Both the position numbers and the translations under genes were made by a program. DNA of 64,000 bases from UMGS1601 sp900553335 (GTDB taxonomy: Bacteria > Bacillota > Clostridia > Oscillospirales > Ruminococcaceae), in contig CALEUW010000030.1 of assembly GCA_937920725.1 (NCBI GenBank), positions 99,766 through 163,765 of the forward strand, written 5' to 3'. Below, in pieces: positions 1 through 8,019 of the stretch (positions are counted from its first letter, which is position 1; each line of letters starts with the position of its first letter). Below the pieces are notes generated by a model. That model saw only the letters and a list, made by a program, of their open reading frames with translations. It was not told where the DNA came from and did not search any database.

Positions 1-85
1 GATTGCCGAATAAAAGCGGTATTGCAAAACGTAAAATATGCCGTATTTCATTTCCGTTTGTCATGTCTTGTGTGTATGTACTCAT
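1..85 (-). CDS. MATE family efflux transporter, N-terminal fragment
   Basis: The first 28 codons of a gene that runs off the left edge on the minus strand. The start ATG (83-85) has a GGAGATC ribosome-binding site just upstream (89-95). The visible peptide has the pattern MTNGNEIRHILRFAIPLL, the typical start of MATE (DinF/NorM-type) multidrug and toxic-compound efflux pumps: a short polar N-terminus with a T-x-G-N motif, then the beginning of TM1. These pumps use a Na+ or H+ gradient in the inner membrane. Only the N-terminus is seen, so substrate and integrity cannot be judged. It is distinct from the complete MATE gene at 53.7-55.0 kb, whose N-terminus differs. Confidence 0.7.
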   Translation of the reverse strand, partial: MSTYTQDMTNGNEIRHILRFAIPLLFGN

Positions 86-212
86 TTTGATCTCCTATAG
101 TAACAAATTCGGTATATTATATCATTTATTGGATAAATGTGTCAATGGGCTTGGCTGAGGTTTTCGGATAATTGTTATTAATGAACGGAAAAAAGATCAG
201 AAAAAATTTTAT

Positions 213-241
213 TTGTTTTTTTGTCTGATATGTATTATAAT
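213..241 (+). promoter_or_regulatory. sigma-A-type promoter
   Basis: TTGTTT (213-218), 17-bp spacer, TATAAT (236-241), about 40 bp upstream of the start at 284. Confidence 0.55.
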
Positions 242-283
242 GGAATGGAAGAAAATTAGGGGTTGACCGGAGGGAAAGTTATT

Positions 284-1249
284 ATGGGATTTTTGCCGAT
301 AGCTATGGTAATGTTATTTATTTTAATGTCTATTATTTTGTTTGTTTTTCTTGGCGGATTGGCTATGTTTATTGTTGGATTGGTAACTAAAATCAGAGCA
401 AAATCTAAAAAAATAAAAAAGATATATCCAAATGTACTTTTAGGTCTTTCAATACCGATTATTTTAATACCAATGTTAATCTTTACGGGATTTGTTATTG
501 ATTTTTATGATCAGGTAATAAACAAACAAAGTGATCATGTTGTTTTTAATGAAAAGCTTGAAGAATTTTTTGAGGCTTCTGATAGGGGCGACGAGCAAGC
601 GATTTATAATTTGTTTTCAAAATCAGCACAGAGTGCTGAGCTTAAGCAACAGATAGAGGAGTTTTTAAAGATTTATCCTTCTCATCCTAAGATAGAGTAT
701 ACTGATAGCGTTGGAAGCGGGCATTCAAATGTATATGGTTGTCAAGATACATTAATGAGTCGATTTGTATTTTCAAAGGATAGTAAGGATTACTACTGTT
801 ATATGGATTATACACAAAGAAATGATTCAGACACCGATGAGGTTGGTATAAATTCATTCATTATAGAATCACCGGAGGTTTACTGCGATGAAAGCGCAGA
901 ATTTTCTGAAGACCTTGGTTTGCATATAAACCTCAATGACGATTACGATTATGAAACGGCGAGAATAGAAGGTTATCCGCATATTTTCACACCATACAAC
1001 AGAACGATAACTGTTGAGCAAGTAACTGAATATTTGAAATCGAACGATAGTTTTGATGATTTTAAAAATGAGTTCGGAGAGCCTAATGCAGATGATGTCG
1101 GGTATTATTACGAGCTTCAAAGCGTAGGTGGAGAAAAAAGATATTTGAGTATGTATGCTGACAATGTTTATGATACTATCACTTCGGCAACTATTGTAGA
1201 TGATGCAGGGAAATATTTTTCTCGTATAATTAAAAAGGATATGGGTTAG
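284..1249 (+). CDS. Uncharacterised membrane-anchored protein
   Basis: I do not recognise the family. The start ATG at 284 is preferred over the upstream TTG at 263 because a GGAGGG ribosome-binding site lies at 269-274. The 321-residue product has two N-terminal hydrophobic segments (about residues 5-35 and 50-75) separated by a Lys-rich stretch that should lie in the cytoplasm. An acidic soluble domain of about 240 residues follows, rich in Tyr, Asp and Ser, with few Cys. No catalytic motif is visible. It has its own promoter and terminator, so it is monocistronic. A surface-exposed or periplasm-equivalent domain is an inference from topology. Confidence 0.6.
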   Translation: MGFLPIAMVMLFILMSIILFVFLGGLAMFIVGLVTKIRAKSKKIKKIYPNVLLGLSIPIILIPMLIFTGFVIDFYDQVINKQSDHVVFNEKLEEFFEASDRGDEQAIYNLFSKSAQSAELKQQIEEFLKIYPSHPKIEYTDSVGSGHSNVYGCQDTLMSRFVFSKDSKDYYCYMDYTQRNDSDTDEVGINSFIIESPEVYCDESAEFSEDLGLHINLNDDYDYETARIEGYPHIFTPYNRTITVEQVTEYLKSNDSFDDFKNEFGEPNADDVGYYYELQSVGGEKRYLSMYADNVYDTITSATIVDDAGKYFSRIIKKDMG

Positions 1250-1279
1250 TAAATTATTTACATAAAAATCAAGTGTTAT

Positions 1280-1314
1280 ACCGCTGAATGAAAAATCATT
1301 TGGCGGTTTTGTTT
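1280..1314 (+). terminator. Rho-independent terminator
   Basis: ACCGC..AATGA/TCATT..GGCGGT hairpin with an A-rich loop, then TTTTGTTT. It closes the unit at 284-1249. Confidence 0.6.
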
Positions 1315-1331
1315 ATCATGGTAAACTTCTA

Positions 1332-1360
1332 TTGACATATACCCCCAAGGGGTATATACT
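1332..1360 (+). promoter_or_regulatory. CsoR-type copper operator overlapping a sigma-A promoter
   Basis: TTGACA (1332-1337), 17 bp, TATACT (1355-1360). The spacer holds a perfect palindrome, TATACCCC-CAA-GGGGTATA (1338-1356). This is the classical CsoR operator of Firmicutes and Actinobacteria. A repressor bound there would cover the whole spacer, so copper should derepress csoR-copA. Confidence 0.9.
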
Positions 1361-1389
1361 GGCTATAGTGAATTTTGGGAGGAAGGTTT

Positions 1390-1695
1390 ATGAATGAGAA
1401 AAATTGCTCATGTGAAATAAAGAAAACTAAGCGTTCTGATGATGACTATAAAAAGCTTATAAATCGACTTAACAGAATAGAAGGACAGATTAGGGGAATA
1501 AGAAAAATGGTAGAGTCGGATTCTTACTGCCCTGATATACTTACCCAGTCTGCTGCGGTAACTGCGGCTATGAATTCATTTTGCAAGGAGCTTTTAGCAA
1601 GCCATATACGTTCATGTGTTGTGAGGGATATCAAGCAGGGTGATATTGAGGTTGTAGACGAGCTTGTGGCGACAATTTATAAACTTATGAAATAA
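1390..1695 (+). CDS. csoR: Copper-sensing repressor CsoR (DUF156 family)
   Basis: A 101-residue all-helical metal-sensing repressor. The start ATG at 1390 follows GGGAGGAAGG. An in-frame ATG at 1375 lies upstream of that site and is not used here. The family signature NRLNRIEGQIRGI is present. The Cu(I) ligand triad C-H-C is recognisable: Cys in SYCPDI, then His and Cys in ASHIRSC, so it should sense copper rather than nickel or formaldehyde. It precedes copA by 10 bp and lies directly downstream of a CsoR operator, the usual autoregulated copper operon. Cu(I) binding lowers DNA affinity in studied homologues. Confidence 0.93.
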   Translation: MNEKNCSCEIKKTKRSDDDYKKLINRLNRIEGQIRGIRKMVESDSYCPDILTQSAAVTAAMNSFCKELLASHIRSCVVRDIKQGDIEVVDELVATIYKLMK

Positions 1696-1705
1696 GGAGG
1701 GTTTT

Positions 1706-4216
1706 ATGAAAAAATTCAATGTTGAAGGAATGAGCTGTGCTGCCTGTGTAAGCCGTGTTGAAAAAGCGGTTTCAAAGGTAGATGGTGTGACAGACTGTTC
1801 GGTGAGTCTTTTAACAAATTCCATGACAGTTGAGGGAGAAGCGAGTGAAAGCGATATTATTTCGGCTGTTACATCTGCCGGTTACAGCGCAGATGTTTTC
1901 GGTAATAAAAATACAAAAGAAAAAGCTGCTGATGATCCGCTTAAGGACACTCAAACTCCAATGCTTAAACGACGGCTTATTGCTTCTGTCGGATTTTTGA
2001 TAGTATTAATGTATGTGTCTATGGGGCATATGATGTGGGATTGGCCAGTGCCGAAGTTTTTTGATAATAACCACATTGCTATGGGGCTTGTGCAGCTTAT
2101 TTTGTCTGCTGTAATTATGGTGATTAACCAAAAGTTTTTCATAAGCGGATTTAAAGCTCTTATAAAACGTTCACCTAATATGGATAGCTTAGTGGCGCTT
2201 GGCTCAGCCGCTGCATTTATTTACAGCACCTATGCGTTGTTCGCGATGACGGACGCACAGCTAAAGGGTAATGAGCAGGCGGTAATGAGCTATATGCACG
2301 AGTTTTACTTTGAATCTGCTGCAATGATACTTACTCTTATCACGGTAGGAAAGATGCTTGAAGCAAGATCAAAGGGAAAAACGACAGATGCGCTGAAGGG
2401 TTTGATGAAGCTTGCTCCCGATACCGCTTCGGTCATACGGGACGGCGAGGAAACAACAGTGCCTGTTGAGGAGGTTAAACAAGGCGACATATTCGTTGTG
2501 CGTCCGGGAGAAAACATTCCTGTTGACGGAATCGTGAATAAGGGGGAGAGCGCAGTTGACGAATCTGCTTTGACGGGGGAGAGTATTCCTGTTGATAAGA
2601 CTCAGGGCGATGGGGTTTGTGCAGGAACTATAAATACATCAGGATTTATTGAGTGCGAAGCGACAAAGGTTGGAGAAGACACAACGTTATCAAATATTAT
2701 TAGGCTGGTAAGCGATGCCGCCGCAACAAAAGCACCTATCGCTAAAGTTGCGGACAAGGTATCGGGGATTTTTGTTCCTGTTGTTATAGCTATTGCTCTT
2801 ATAACAATTATAATTTGGCTTATCTGCGGACAGACGATAGGCTTTTCGCTTGCAAGAGGAATTTCGGTTCTTGTAATAAGCTGTCCATGTGCGCTGGGGC
2901 TTGCAACGCCTGTGGCAATAATGGTAGGAAGCGGAGTAGGAGCTAAAAACGGAATTTTGTTTAAAACTGCAGTATCCCTTGAGGAAACAGGAAAGGCTAA
3001 AATCGTGGCTTTAGACAAAACGGGAACGATAACTAAAGGCGAGCCTAAGGTTACAGACATAATACCGGCTGACGGAATAAGCAAAGATGAGCTTTTGACA
3101 TACGCATACTCGCTTGAAATAAAAAGCGAGCATCCATTAGCCAAAGCCATAGTTATGTACGCCGAAAGCGGGAATGTCAAAGCTGATGAGCTTTCAGAAT
3201 TTGAGGCTTTGCCTGGGAACGGTCTAAAGGCAAATTATAACGGTAGTACGCTTCACGGCGGAAGTCTTAGCTTTATAAGCAGTGTATCGGACGTTTCAAA
3301 AAATATCATGCAAAATGCAGATGATTTGTCAAAAAACGGAAAAACGCCTCTTTTGTTTAGCCTTGATAAAAAGCTTTTGGGAATAATTGCGGTTGCCGAT
3401 ACAATAAAGGAAGAAAGCGGATACGCTGTGAAACAGCTTAAAAGTGCAGGAATAAGGGTTGTTATGCTCACAGGCGATAATGAAAAAACCGCAAAGAGAA
3501 TTGGGGCTGAAGCAGGAGTAGACGAGGTTGTGGCAGGAGTTTTGCCTGATGAGAAAGAGGGAGTTATAAAACGCTTGAAGGAAAGCGGAAAGGTCATTAT
3601 GGTGGGCGACGGAATAAACGACGCTCCGGCATTAACAAGCGCTGACATAGGAATCGCAATCGGAGCAGGCGCAGATGTTGCAATCGATGCGGCGGATGTC
3701 GTTTTGATGAAGAGCGAGCTTACTGATGTTGTGAATGCAATAAGACTCAGCAAAAAGGTTTTAAAAAATATACACGAAAACCTTTTCTGGGCGTTTATTT
3801 ATAATGTGATAGGGATTCCGATCGCTGCGGGTGCGTTTATTGCAGCATTCGGACTTAAGCTTAATCCGATGTTTGCAGCGGCGGCAATGAGCCTTTCAAG
3901 CGTATGCGTTGTAACAAATGCACTGAGAATAAATTTCTTTAAAGCACACAGCATAAAGCTAAACAGTCAAACTGAAATAATACCTATAAAAAGCGAGGTG
4001 AAAAGCATGGAAAAGACAATGAAAATCGAAGGAATGATGTGTTCGCATTGCGAAGCAGCTGTAAAAAAAGCTCTTATGTCTGTTGAAGGAGTTACAAATG
4101 CACTTGTAAGTCACGAAACGGCATCGGCAGTTGTTACCTTAGACAAGGATGTTTCAAACAAGGTTTTAAAGAAAGCTGTTGAAGATAAAGAATACACAGT
4201 AGTTTCTATTGATTAA
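1706..4216 (+). CDS. copA: Copper-exporting P1B-type ATPase CopA with a C-terminal HMA domain
   Basis: An 836-residue Cu(I) efflux ATPase. The N-terminal heavy-metal-associated domain has GMSCAAC (Cys11 and Cys14). The transmembrane ion channel has the CPC motif (Cys393, Cys395), the phosphorylation site is DKTGT (Asp437), and MVGDGINDAPAL marks the hinge. After the last membrane helix comes a Lys-rich linker and a second HMA domain with GMMCSHC (Cys779, Cys782), an unusual place because extra HMA domains normally sit at the N-terminus. That tail looks like a CopZ chaperone fused to the pump and has its own internal Shine-Dalgarno sequence. Ribosome-binding site AAGGAGGGTTTT. Transcribed with csoR. 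Confidence 0.95.
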   Translation: MKKFNVEGMSCAACVSRVEKAVSKVDGVTDCSVSLLTNSMTVEGEASESDIISAVTSAGYSADVFGNKNTKEKAADDPLKDTQTPMLKRRLIASVGFLIVLMYVSMGHMMWDWPVPKFFDNNHIAMGLVQLILSAVIMVINQKFFISGFKALIKRSPNMDSLVALGSAAAFIYSTYALFAMTDAQLKGNEQAVMSYMHEFYFESAAMILTLITVGKMLEARSKGKTTDALKGLMKLAPDTASVIRDGEETTVPVEEVKQGDIFVVRPGENIPVDGIVNKGESAVDESALTGESIPVDKTQGDGVCAGTINTSGFIECEATKVGEDTTLSNIIRLVSDAAATKAPIAKVADKVSGIFVPVVIAIALITIIIWLICGQTIGFSLARGISVLVISCPCALGLATPVAIMVGSGVGAKNGILFKTAVSLEETGKAKIVALDKTGTITKGEPKVTDIIPADGISKDELLTYAYSLEIKSEHPLAKAIVMYAESGNVKADELSEFEALPGNGLKANYNGSTLHGGSLSFISSVSDVSKNIMQNADDLSKNGKTPLLFSLDKKLLGIIAVADTIKEESGYAVKQLKSAGIRVVMLTGDNEKTAKRIGAEAGVDEVVAGVLPDEKEGVIKRLKESGKVIMVGDGINDAPALTSADIGIAIGAGADVAIDAADVVLMKSELTDVVNAIRLSKKVLKNIHENLFWAFIYNVIGIPIAAGAFIAAFGLKLNPMFAAAAMSLSSVCVVTNALRINFFKAHSIKLNSQTEIIPIKSEVKSMEKTMKIEGMMCSHCEAAVKKALMSVEGVTNALVSHETASAVVTLDKDVSNKVLKKAVEDKEYTVVSID
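4007..4216 (+). other. Possible internal translation start giving a free CopZ-like copper chaperone
   Basis: Within copA and in the same frame, ATG 4007 is preceded by GCGAGGTGAAAAGC, a good Shine-Dalgarno sequence (GAGGTG, about 5 nt spacing). Initiation here would make a 69-residue protein starting MEKTMKIEGMMCSHC. It would hold the complete beta-alpha-beta HMA domain and nothing else, the size of a stand-alone CopZ. The start sits in the linker after the last transmembrane helix. Known parallel: Escherichia coli makes a CopZ-like fragment from copA, by frameshifting. Internal initiation here is an inference from the sequence. Confidence 0.5.
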
Positions 4217-4231
4217 TGTCTATTAAAAATG

Positions 4232-4275
4232 AAAAACAAGGTTTAGAAATGTTTTTTCTCAACCTTGTTTTTTTT
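4232..4275. terminator. Bidirectional terminator between copA and the histidine kinase gene
   Basis: AAAACAAGGTT / AACCTTGTTTT stem. A T run follows on the plus strand and a shorter T run on the minus strand, so it can serve the convergent genes. Confidence 0.6.
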
Positions 4276-4286
4276 GATAATCGTTT

Positions 4287-5492
4287 CTAAGTCAGCTTAG
4301 AGAACAATTCTAGAATCTGAAATTTCGTCGGGGGGGGGGGTAGTATTTTATCAATTTTAAGTATTATTTTCAGTATGAATAATTTGTTCTCTCTTTTTGC
4401 TGAAAAAGTACCGTCATATTTTTTAACGATCTTTTTTATATTGGCAATGCCTATTCCGTGAAGTGATTTATCCTTTTTTGTTGTTTCAAGATTAAGACTG
4501 GATATACTGGATGGATTCGTTATCTTGATGTATTGAAAGCCGTGCTGAACATAAGCAAGTACTCTTATTTCTTTGTTTCCGCTGCATTTCACACACGCTT
4601 CGATAGAGTTGTCAATAGCGTTTGAAAGCAGAGTACATAAATCCACCGAGTCTATTGTGCTTGAGATATGGCAATTAGCTTCTATATTTGCACCTAAGCT
4701 TCTGGCATAAGACTGCTTATTGGTCAAAACCGCATCGCATATAGGATTTCCTGTATTGAAGAAGTCCTGATTTATGGTTTTAAGGCTGTCAAGTCTTTCT
4801 ATATATTCCTTTGCCTTTAAAACTTCTCCTGAGTCCAAAAGGGTATGTATACAATGAATGTGATTTGAATAATCGTGACGAAAACTTTTAAGCTCACTGT
4901 TGAGTATTTCGATTTTTCGGAAGCGTTCAAGCTGAATTTTATACTGTTTTCTGAAAGAAGAGCTTTGGTGCAGGAATATATATTTTGCAAAGCTTCCCGA
5001 AATAATAATGCTTATAACAATTACCGACAAGATGATTATTATTACTAACGTCGTCCGCAGGGTAGAAGTGTTTTCTTGCAGCAGACGGTTTTCAAAAAGC
5101 GAAATACTGCATATGTTAACAACAAAAAGCGATAAAAACAAGGATATGTATTTGTGCATGGGAAATATTTTTATAAAAACACGGAAATGACTTGTTTTTC
5201 TTTTGCTCTTTAAAGCGGTCAAAATTATTAATAAAACTGTTTGTATAGCAAACGAAAAAACGCTGAAAATCTTAAAAGCCGAAAACCTGTTGTCTGAAAA
5301 TAGAAAGCAAAATATACTTATTAAAGAGTTTTGCCCAAATGAAATCAACATGCAGGAATATAAAAATCTTAAAAGCTTAGACTTTACAGTATCCATATGT
5401 TCTTCTGCCAAACTGCTAAAGCAGCAGAGTATATAAGAGTTTAAGGAAAGTAAGATTTTTGAGATAAAATATAGAATTGCGAATACAATCAT
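4287..5492 (-). CDS. AgrC-like sensor histidine kinase (GHKL family), orphan
   Basis: A 401-residue quorum-sensing-type kinase. The ATG at 5492 is chosen because TTGGAG lies 8 nt upstream. A GTG three codons earlier is possible. The N-terminal half (about 1-190) is hydrophobic with 5-6 predicted membrane helices. The cytoplasmic half has the H-box FRHDYSNHIHC with the phospho-accepting His, then an N-box NAIDNSIEAC and G-box HGIGIANIKKI of the HATPase. AgrC-type kinases sense peptide signals and phosphorylate LytTR regulators, but no response regulator gene is adjacent. After the last ATPase strand the frame runs through four prolines encoded by an 11-C tract into a 13-residue tail, so the C-terminus depends on a homopolymer. 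Confidence 0.85.
   Translation of the reverse strand: MIVFAILYFISKILLSLNSYILCCFSSLAEEHMDTVKSKLLRFLYSCMLISFGQNSLISIFCFLFSDNRFSAFKIFSVFSFAIQTVLLIILTALKSKRKTSHFRVFIKIFPMHKYISLFLSLFVVNICSISLFENRLLQENTSTLRTTLVIIIILSVIVISIIISGSFAKYIFLHQSSSFRKQYKIQLERFRKIEILNSELKSFRHDYSNHIHCIHTLLDSGEVLKAKEYIERLDSLKTINQDFFNTGNPICDAVLTNKQSYARSLGANIEANCHISSTIDSVDLCTLLSNAIDNSIEACVKCSGNKEIRVLAYVQHGFQYIKITNPSSISSLNLETTKKDKSLHGIGIANIKKIVKKYDGTFSAKRENKLFILKIILKIDKILPPPPTKFQILELFSKLT
4330..4340. repeat. G11 homopolymer in the kinase 3' end
   Basis: Eleven G on the plus strand, read as C11 (Pro-Pro-Pro-Pro) by the kinase gene. A gain or loss of one base keeps the ATPase domain intact and only swaps the tail. By translation the three tails are TKFQILELFSKLT, DEISDSRIVL and RRNFRF. 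Confidence 0.95.
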
Positions 5493-5791
5493 CTGATACA
5501 CTCCAATATTACCGTCATATTATTACCGGGACAGGCTGTTGAAATATCAGCTTATGACAGATTTTAAAAATAGAATTAATTAGCACTTACATAGTGATTA
5601 TTATATATTAAAGATAAAAAATTGACAATGTCTGTATGACGCAAAAAATGTATAAACCTGTATTCTCGAATCATAAATCGCATATTGAATTGTTTTTTGA
5701 AAGTTATTTGCACCCGTGATTTCTCAAAAAGGATTTAAACGCCACGGAATCTAAGGTTTTAGAATTATGCAGCGGTTATTTCTCAAAAATC
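5493..5791. repeat. Kinase upstream region with a 12-bp direct repeat
   Basis: AT-rich gap between the divergent kinase and exporter units. ATTTCTCAAAAA occurs at 5719-5730 and 5778-5789, 59 bp apart. The second copy ends 2 bp before a -35 box (5792). Direct repeats next to a -35 are how LytTR response regulators bind, so these are candidate regulator sites. The sequence does not match the usual LytTR consensus. Confidence 0.4.
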
Positions 5792-5820
5792 TTGACAAGG
5801 ATAATAATTCATGTTAAACT
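5792..5820 (+). promoter_or_regulatory. Promoter of the exporter leader
   Basis: TTGACA (5792-5797), 17 bp, TAAACT (5815-5820). It reads into a leader that holds a short ORF and a terminator hairpin before the ABC genes. Confidence 0.5.
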
Positions 5821-5917
5821 TAAACCGTACAATATTTTTGTACACAGTATATTTAATTGTTTTAAGCTTTGCAGCACCTTGGCAAAGCGCAAAAATTTAT
5901 GAAAGGAGTTGTCAGAC

Positions 5918-5944
5918 ATGAAAAGAAAGGTGATCAAATCTTAA
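5918..5944 (+). CDS. Possible 8-codon leader ORF (MKRKVIKS)
   Basis: ATG at 5918 is preceded by AAAGGAGTTGTCAGAC, a good ribosome-binding site, and the frame ends after eight codons. A site this strong in front of so short a frame, 50 bp before a terminator hairpin and 215 bp before the ABC exporter genes, suggests a leader peptide or a translated attenuator. It could also be chance. Confidence 0.35.
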   Translation: MKRKVIKS

Positions 5945-5994
5945 AAATCAAATATTTTGACTAACTTCTTTTGATATGACATATGTGTTTGCGT

Positions 5995-6023
5995 GGGCAT
6001 CTCAAAACGAGGTGTCCTTTTTT
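5995..6023 (+). terminator. Attenuator-like terminator in the exporter leader
   Basis: GGGCATCTC-AAAAC-GAGGTGTCC (two G-U pairs) followed by T6. It lies between the leader promoter and the ABC exporter start at 6160. Confidence 0.55.
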
Positions 6024-6159
6024 GTTTGCAAAAATTTGATGCCAGTTTTTCAACCTTTGGTTGAGGGCAGTCAACAAATAAGTTATTTACAATACATGGG
6101 TTTTTGTGGTTAAATAAGAAAAAGCAATGTCATAATTAAGAGGGGAGAAAGGGAGCAGT

Positions 6160-8019
6160 ATGCAAAAAACAAAAAAAGAAAAGAAAAATCGCTCGGTCAT
6201 CGCAAATGTTATTTATGCATATAAGCTTGTTTTAAGCTGTAGAAAATCGCTTGCGTTTGCCTGCCTTATGTTTGCGGCGGCAGGAGCAGTAGTCGGATAT
6301 GTATGGGAATTTGCAGTTAAGTTTATAATTGACGATATCGAGAGCGGAAGGGATGCCCAAAGCGTTATTTTAACAGTTGTAACAGCAGGTATAATAATGG
6401 CTGTTTTGTCTGTTATAATTGAATGTTCGGAGCAGTATTTTCAAACTGTCGGACAGTATGTAATGTTTTATTACCGCAGAAAATACAATCGGAAATTCAT
6501 GAAAATGGATTACGAAAAGCTTGAAAATCCGGCTATGCTTGATAAGGCGGAAAAGGCAGAAAAGGGCTGCAATTGGGGCGGCGGAATATTACAGGGCTTT
6601 TATATGTCAATGTTTTTCCTTAGAAATTTAATTCTTGCTGTAATTGCTGCTGTAATTGTCGCTACGCTTAATCCATGGCTTTTGCTTGTGTTCTCCGCAA
6701 CAGGAGTAATAAAAGCCGTTATGCAGATTAGAACAAAGGTTAAGGATAAGCGGGAGTGCTGGGATAAAATGGCGCCGTTTTACAGAAAGGTAAGATATCT
6801 CGGACAGGTTCAAAGCGACTTTTCCTTTGCTAAAGACATTCGGCTTTTTAATATGAGAGGATTTTTAAAGTCTAAGCATGAAATGGTAAACGCTGCAGCC
6901 CACAAGCTGATTTTAGGACATAAAAACCGATGGCTAAAATGGGAAATGAAAAACTATGTTGCGTCTTTTGCTGAAATGGCGATTCAGTACGGATATTTAG
7001 TTTATTCGCTGTGTTTTGGTGACTTGTCGATCGGAAACTTCGTGCTTTATGCTGCCGTTATGGGAAATTATTCCAGAAGCATACGATATATGTTTGACAA
7101 CTTTGCAGAGCTTAAATATCGCTCTATGGAGATTGACGATTACCGTGCTTTTGTTGACGAGGAAGAGCTTACAGATATACAAAACACTGAATTTTTGCCG
7201 ATACCGAAAGCCGATAATTATGTTATAGAGTTTAAGAATGTTTCTTTTAAGTATAACGGAGCTAAGGTTTATGCGCTTAAAGATATAAATATAAGACTTG
7301 AAACAGGAAAGAGTCTTGCGATTGTAGGACTTAACGGAGCGGGAAAAACTACTTTTATAAAGCTTTTATGCCGTCTTTATGATGTCAGCGAGGGTGAAAT
7401 ATTACTTAACGGGGTTAATGTCTTAAACTATGATCGGGACGAATATTTTAAACTATTCTCGCCTGTTTTTCAAAATGTAGAGCTGTTTGCGCTGAGCTTG
7501 GGTGAAAATACGGCCATGACCGATCTGTCGGGAGTAGATAGGAATAAGGCTGCTGAGTCTATAATAAGTGCAGGTCTTAAAGAAAAATACGATTTGCTTC
7601 CTAAAAAGCTTGACACTCAGGTTTTAAAGAACATATACGATGACGGAGTTGACTTTTCAGGAGGAGAAAAGCAAAAACTTGCTCTTGCCAGGGCTTTGTA
7701 TAAGAACGCACCGATCATGCTTCTTGATGAGCCGACAGCGGCTCTTGATCCGATTGCAGAATATAAGCTTTACAAGTCGTTTGATAAGATCGTCGGCGGA
7801 AAAATGGCAGTATATATTTCACACAGACTTTCAAGCACACGATTTTGTGATGCTATTGCAATGTTTAAAGACGGCCGTCTTGTTGAAAGCGGAACTCATT
7901 CGGAGCTTCTGAAAAAGGGCGGAGAGTATTCATCTCTTTTTGAAGTTCAGGCACAATATTATAAAGAACGTGAACAAAGAGCCGCTGATGGAATGGAGGA
8001 GGTGCTTGTAAATGGCTGA
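6160..8019 (+). CDS. ABC exporter half-transporter A (fused TMD-NBD)
   Basis: A 619-residue inner-membrane exporter subunit. About six membrane helices lie in residues 30-335, preceded by a very basic N-terminus. The ATPase domain has Walker A GLNGAGKTT (about 390-398), signature FSGGEKQ (about 500) and Walker B IMLLDEPTAAL with the catalytic Glu. The start follows GGGGAGAAAGGGAG. It overlaps the next gene by 8 bp and shares its architecture, so the pair should form a heterodimer of the multidrug/peptide exporter type. The substrate cannot be read from the sequence. A peptide or bacteriocin is possible given the nearby AgrC-like kinase, but no peptidase C39 domain is present. Confidence 0.9.
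   Translation: MQKTKKEKKNRSVIANVIYAYKLVLSCRKSLAFACLMFAAAGAVVGYVWEFAVKFIIDDIESGRDAQSVILTVVTAGIIMAVLSVIIECSEQYFQTVGQYVMFYYRRKYNRKFMKMDYEKLENPAMLDKAEKAEKGCNWGGGILQGFYMSMFFLRNLILAVIAAVIVATLNPWLLLVFSATGVIKAVMQIRTKVKDKRECWDKMAPFYRKVRYLGQVQSDFSFAKDIRLFNMRGFLKSKHEMVNAAAHKLILGHKNRWLKWEMKNYVASFAEMAIQYGYLVYSLCFGDLSIGNFVLYAAVMGNYSRSIRYMFDNFAELKYRSMEIDDYRAFVDEEELTDIQNTEFLPIPKADNYVIEFKNVSFKYNGAKVYALKDINIRLETGKSLAIVGLNGAGKTTFIKLLCRLYDVSEGEILLNGVNVLNYDRDEYFKLFSPVFQNVELFALSLGENTAMTDLSGVDRNKAAESIISAGLKEKYDLLPKKLDTQVLKNIYDDGVDFSGGEKQKLALARALYKNAPIMLLDEPTAALDPIAEYKLYKSFDKIVGGKMAVYISHRLSSTRFCDAIAMFKDGRLVESGTHSELLKKGGEYSSLFEVQAQYYKEREQRAADGMEEVLVNG

Noticed and set aside
2602..3753. Long minus-strand frames inside copA
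   Set aside because: Antisense shadows of a well-supported gene, with no start signals and hydrophobic low-quality composition.
5918..5944. AgrD-type autoinducer precursor next to the AgrC-like kinase
   Set aside because: The 8-residue product has no Cys, no charged recognition tail and no amphipathic leader, and no AgrB protease is present.
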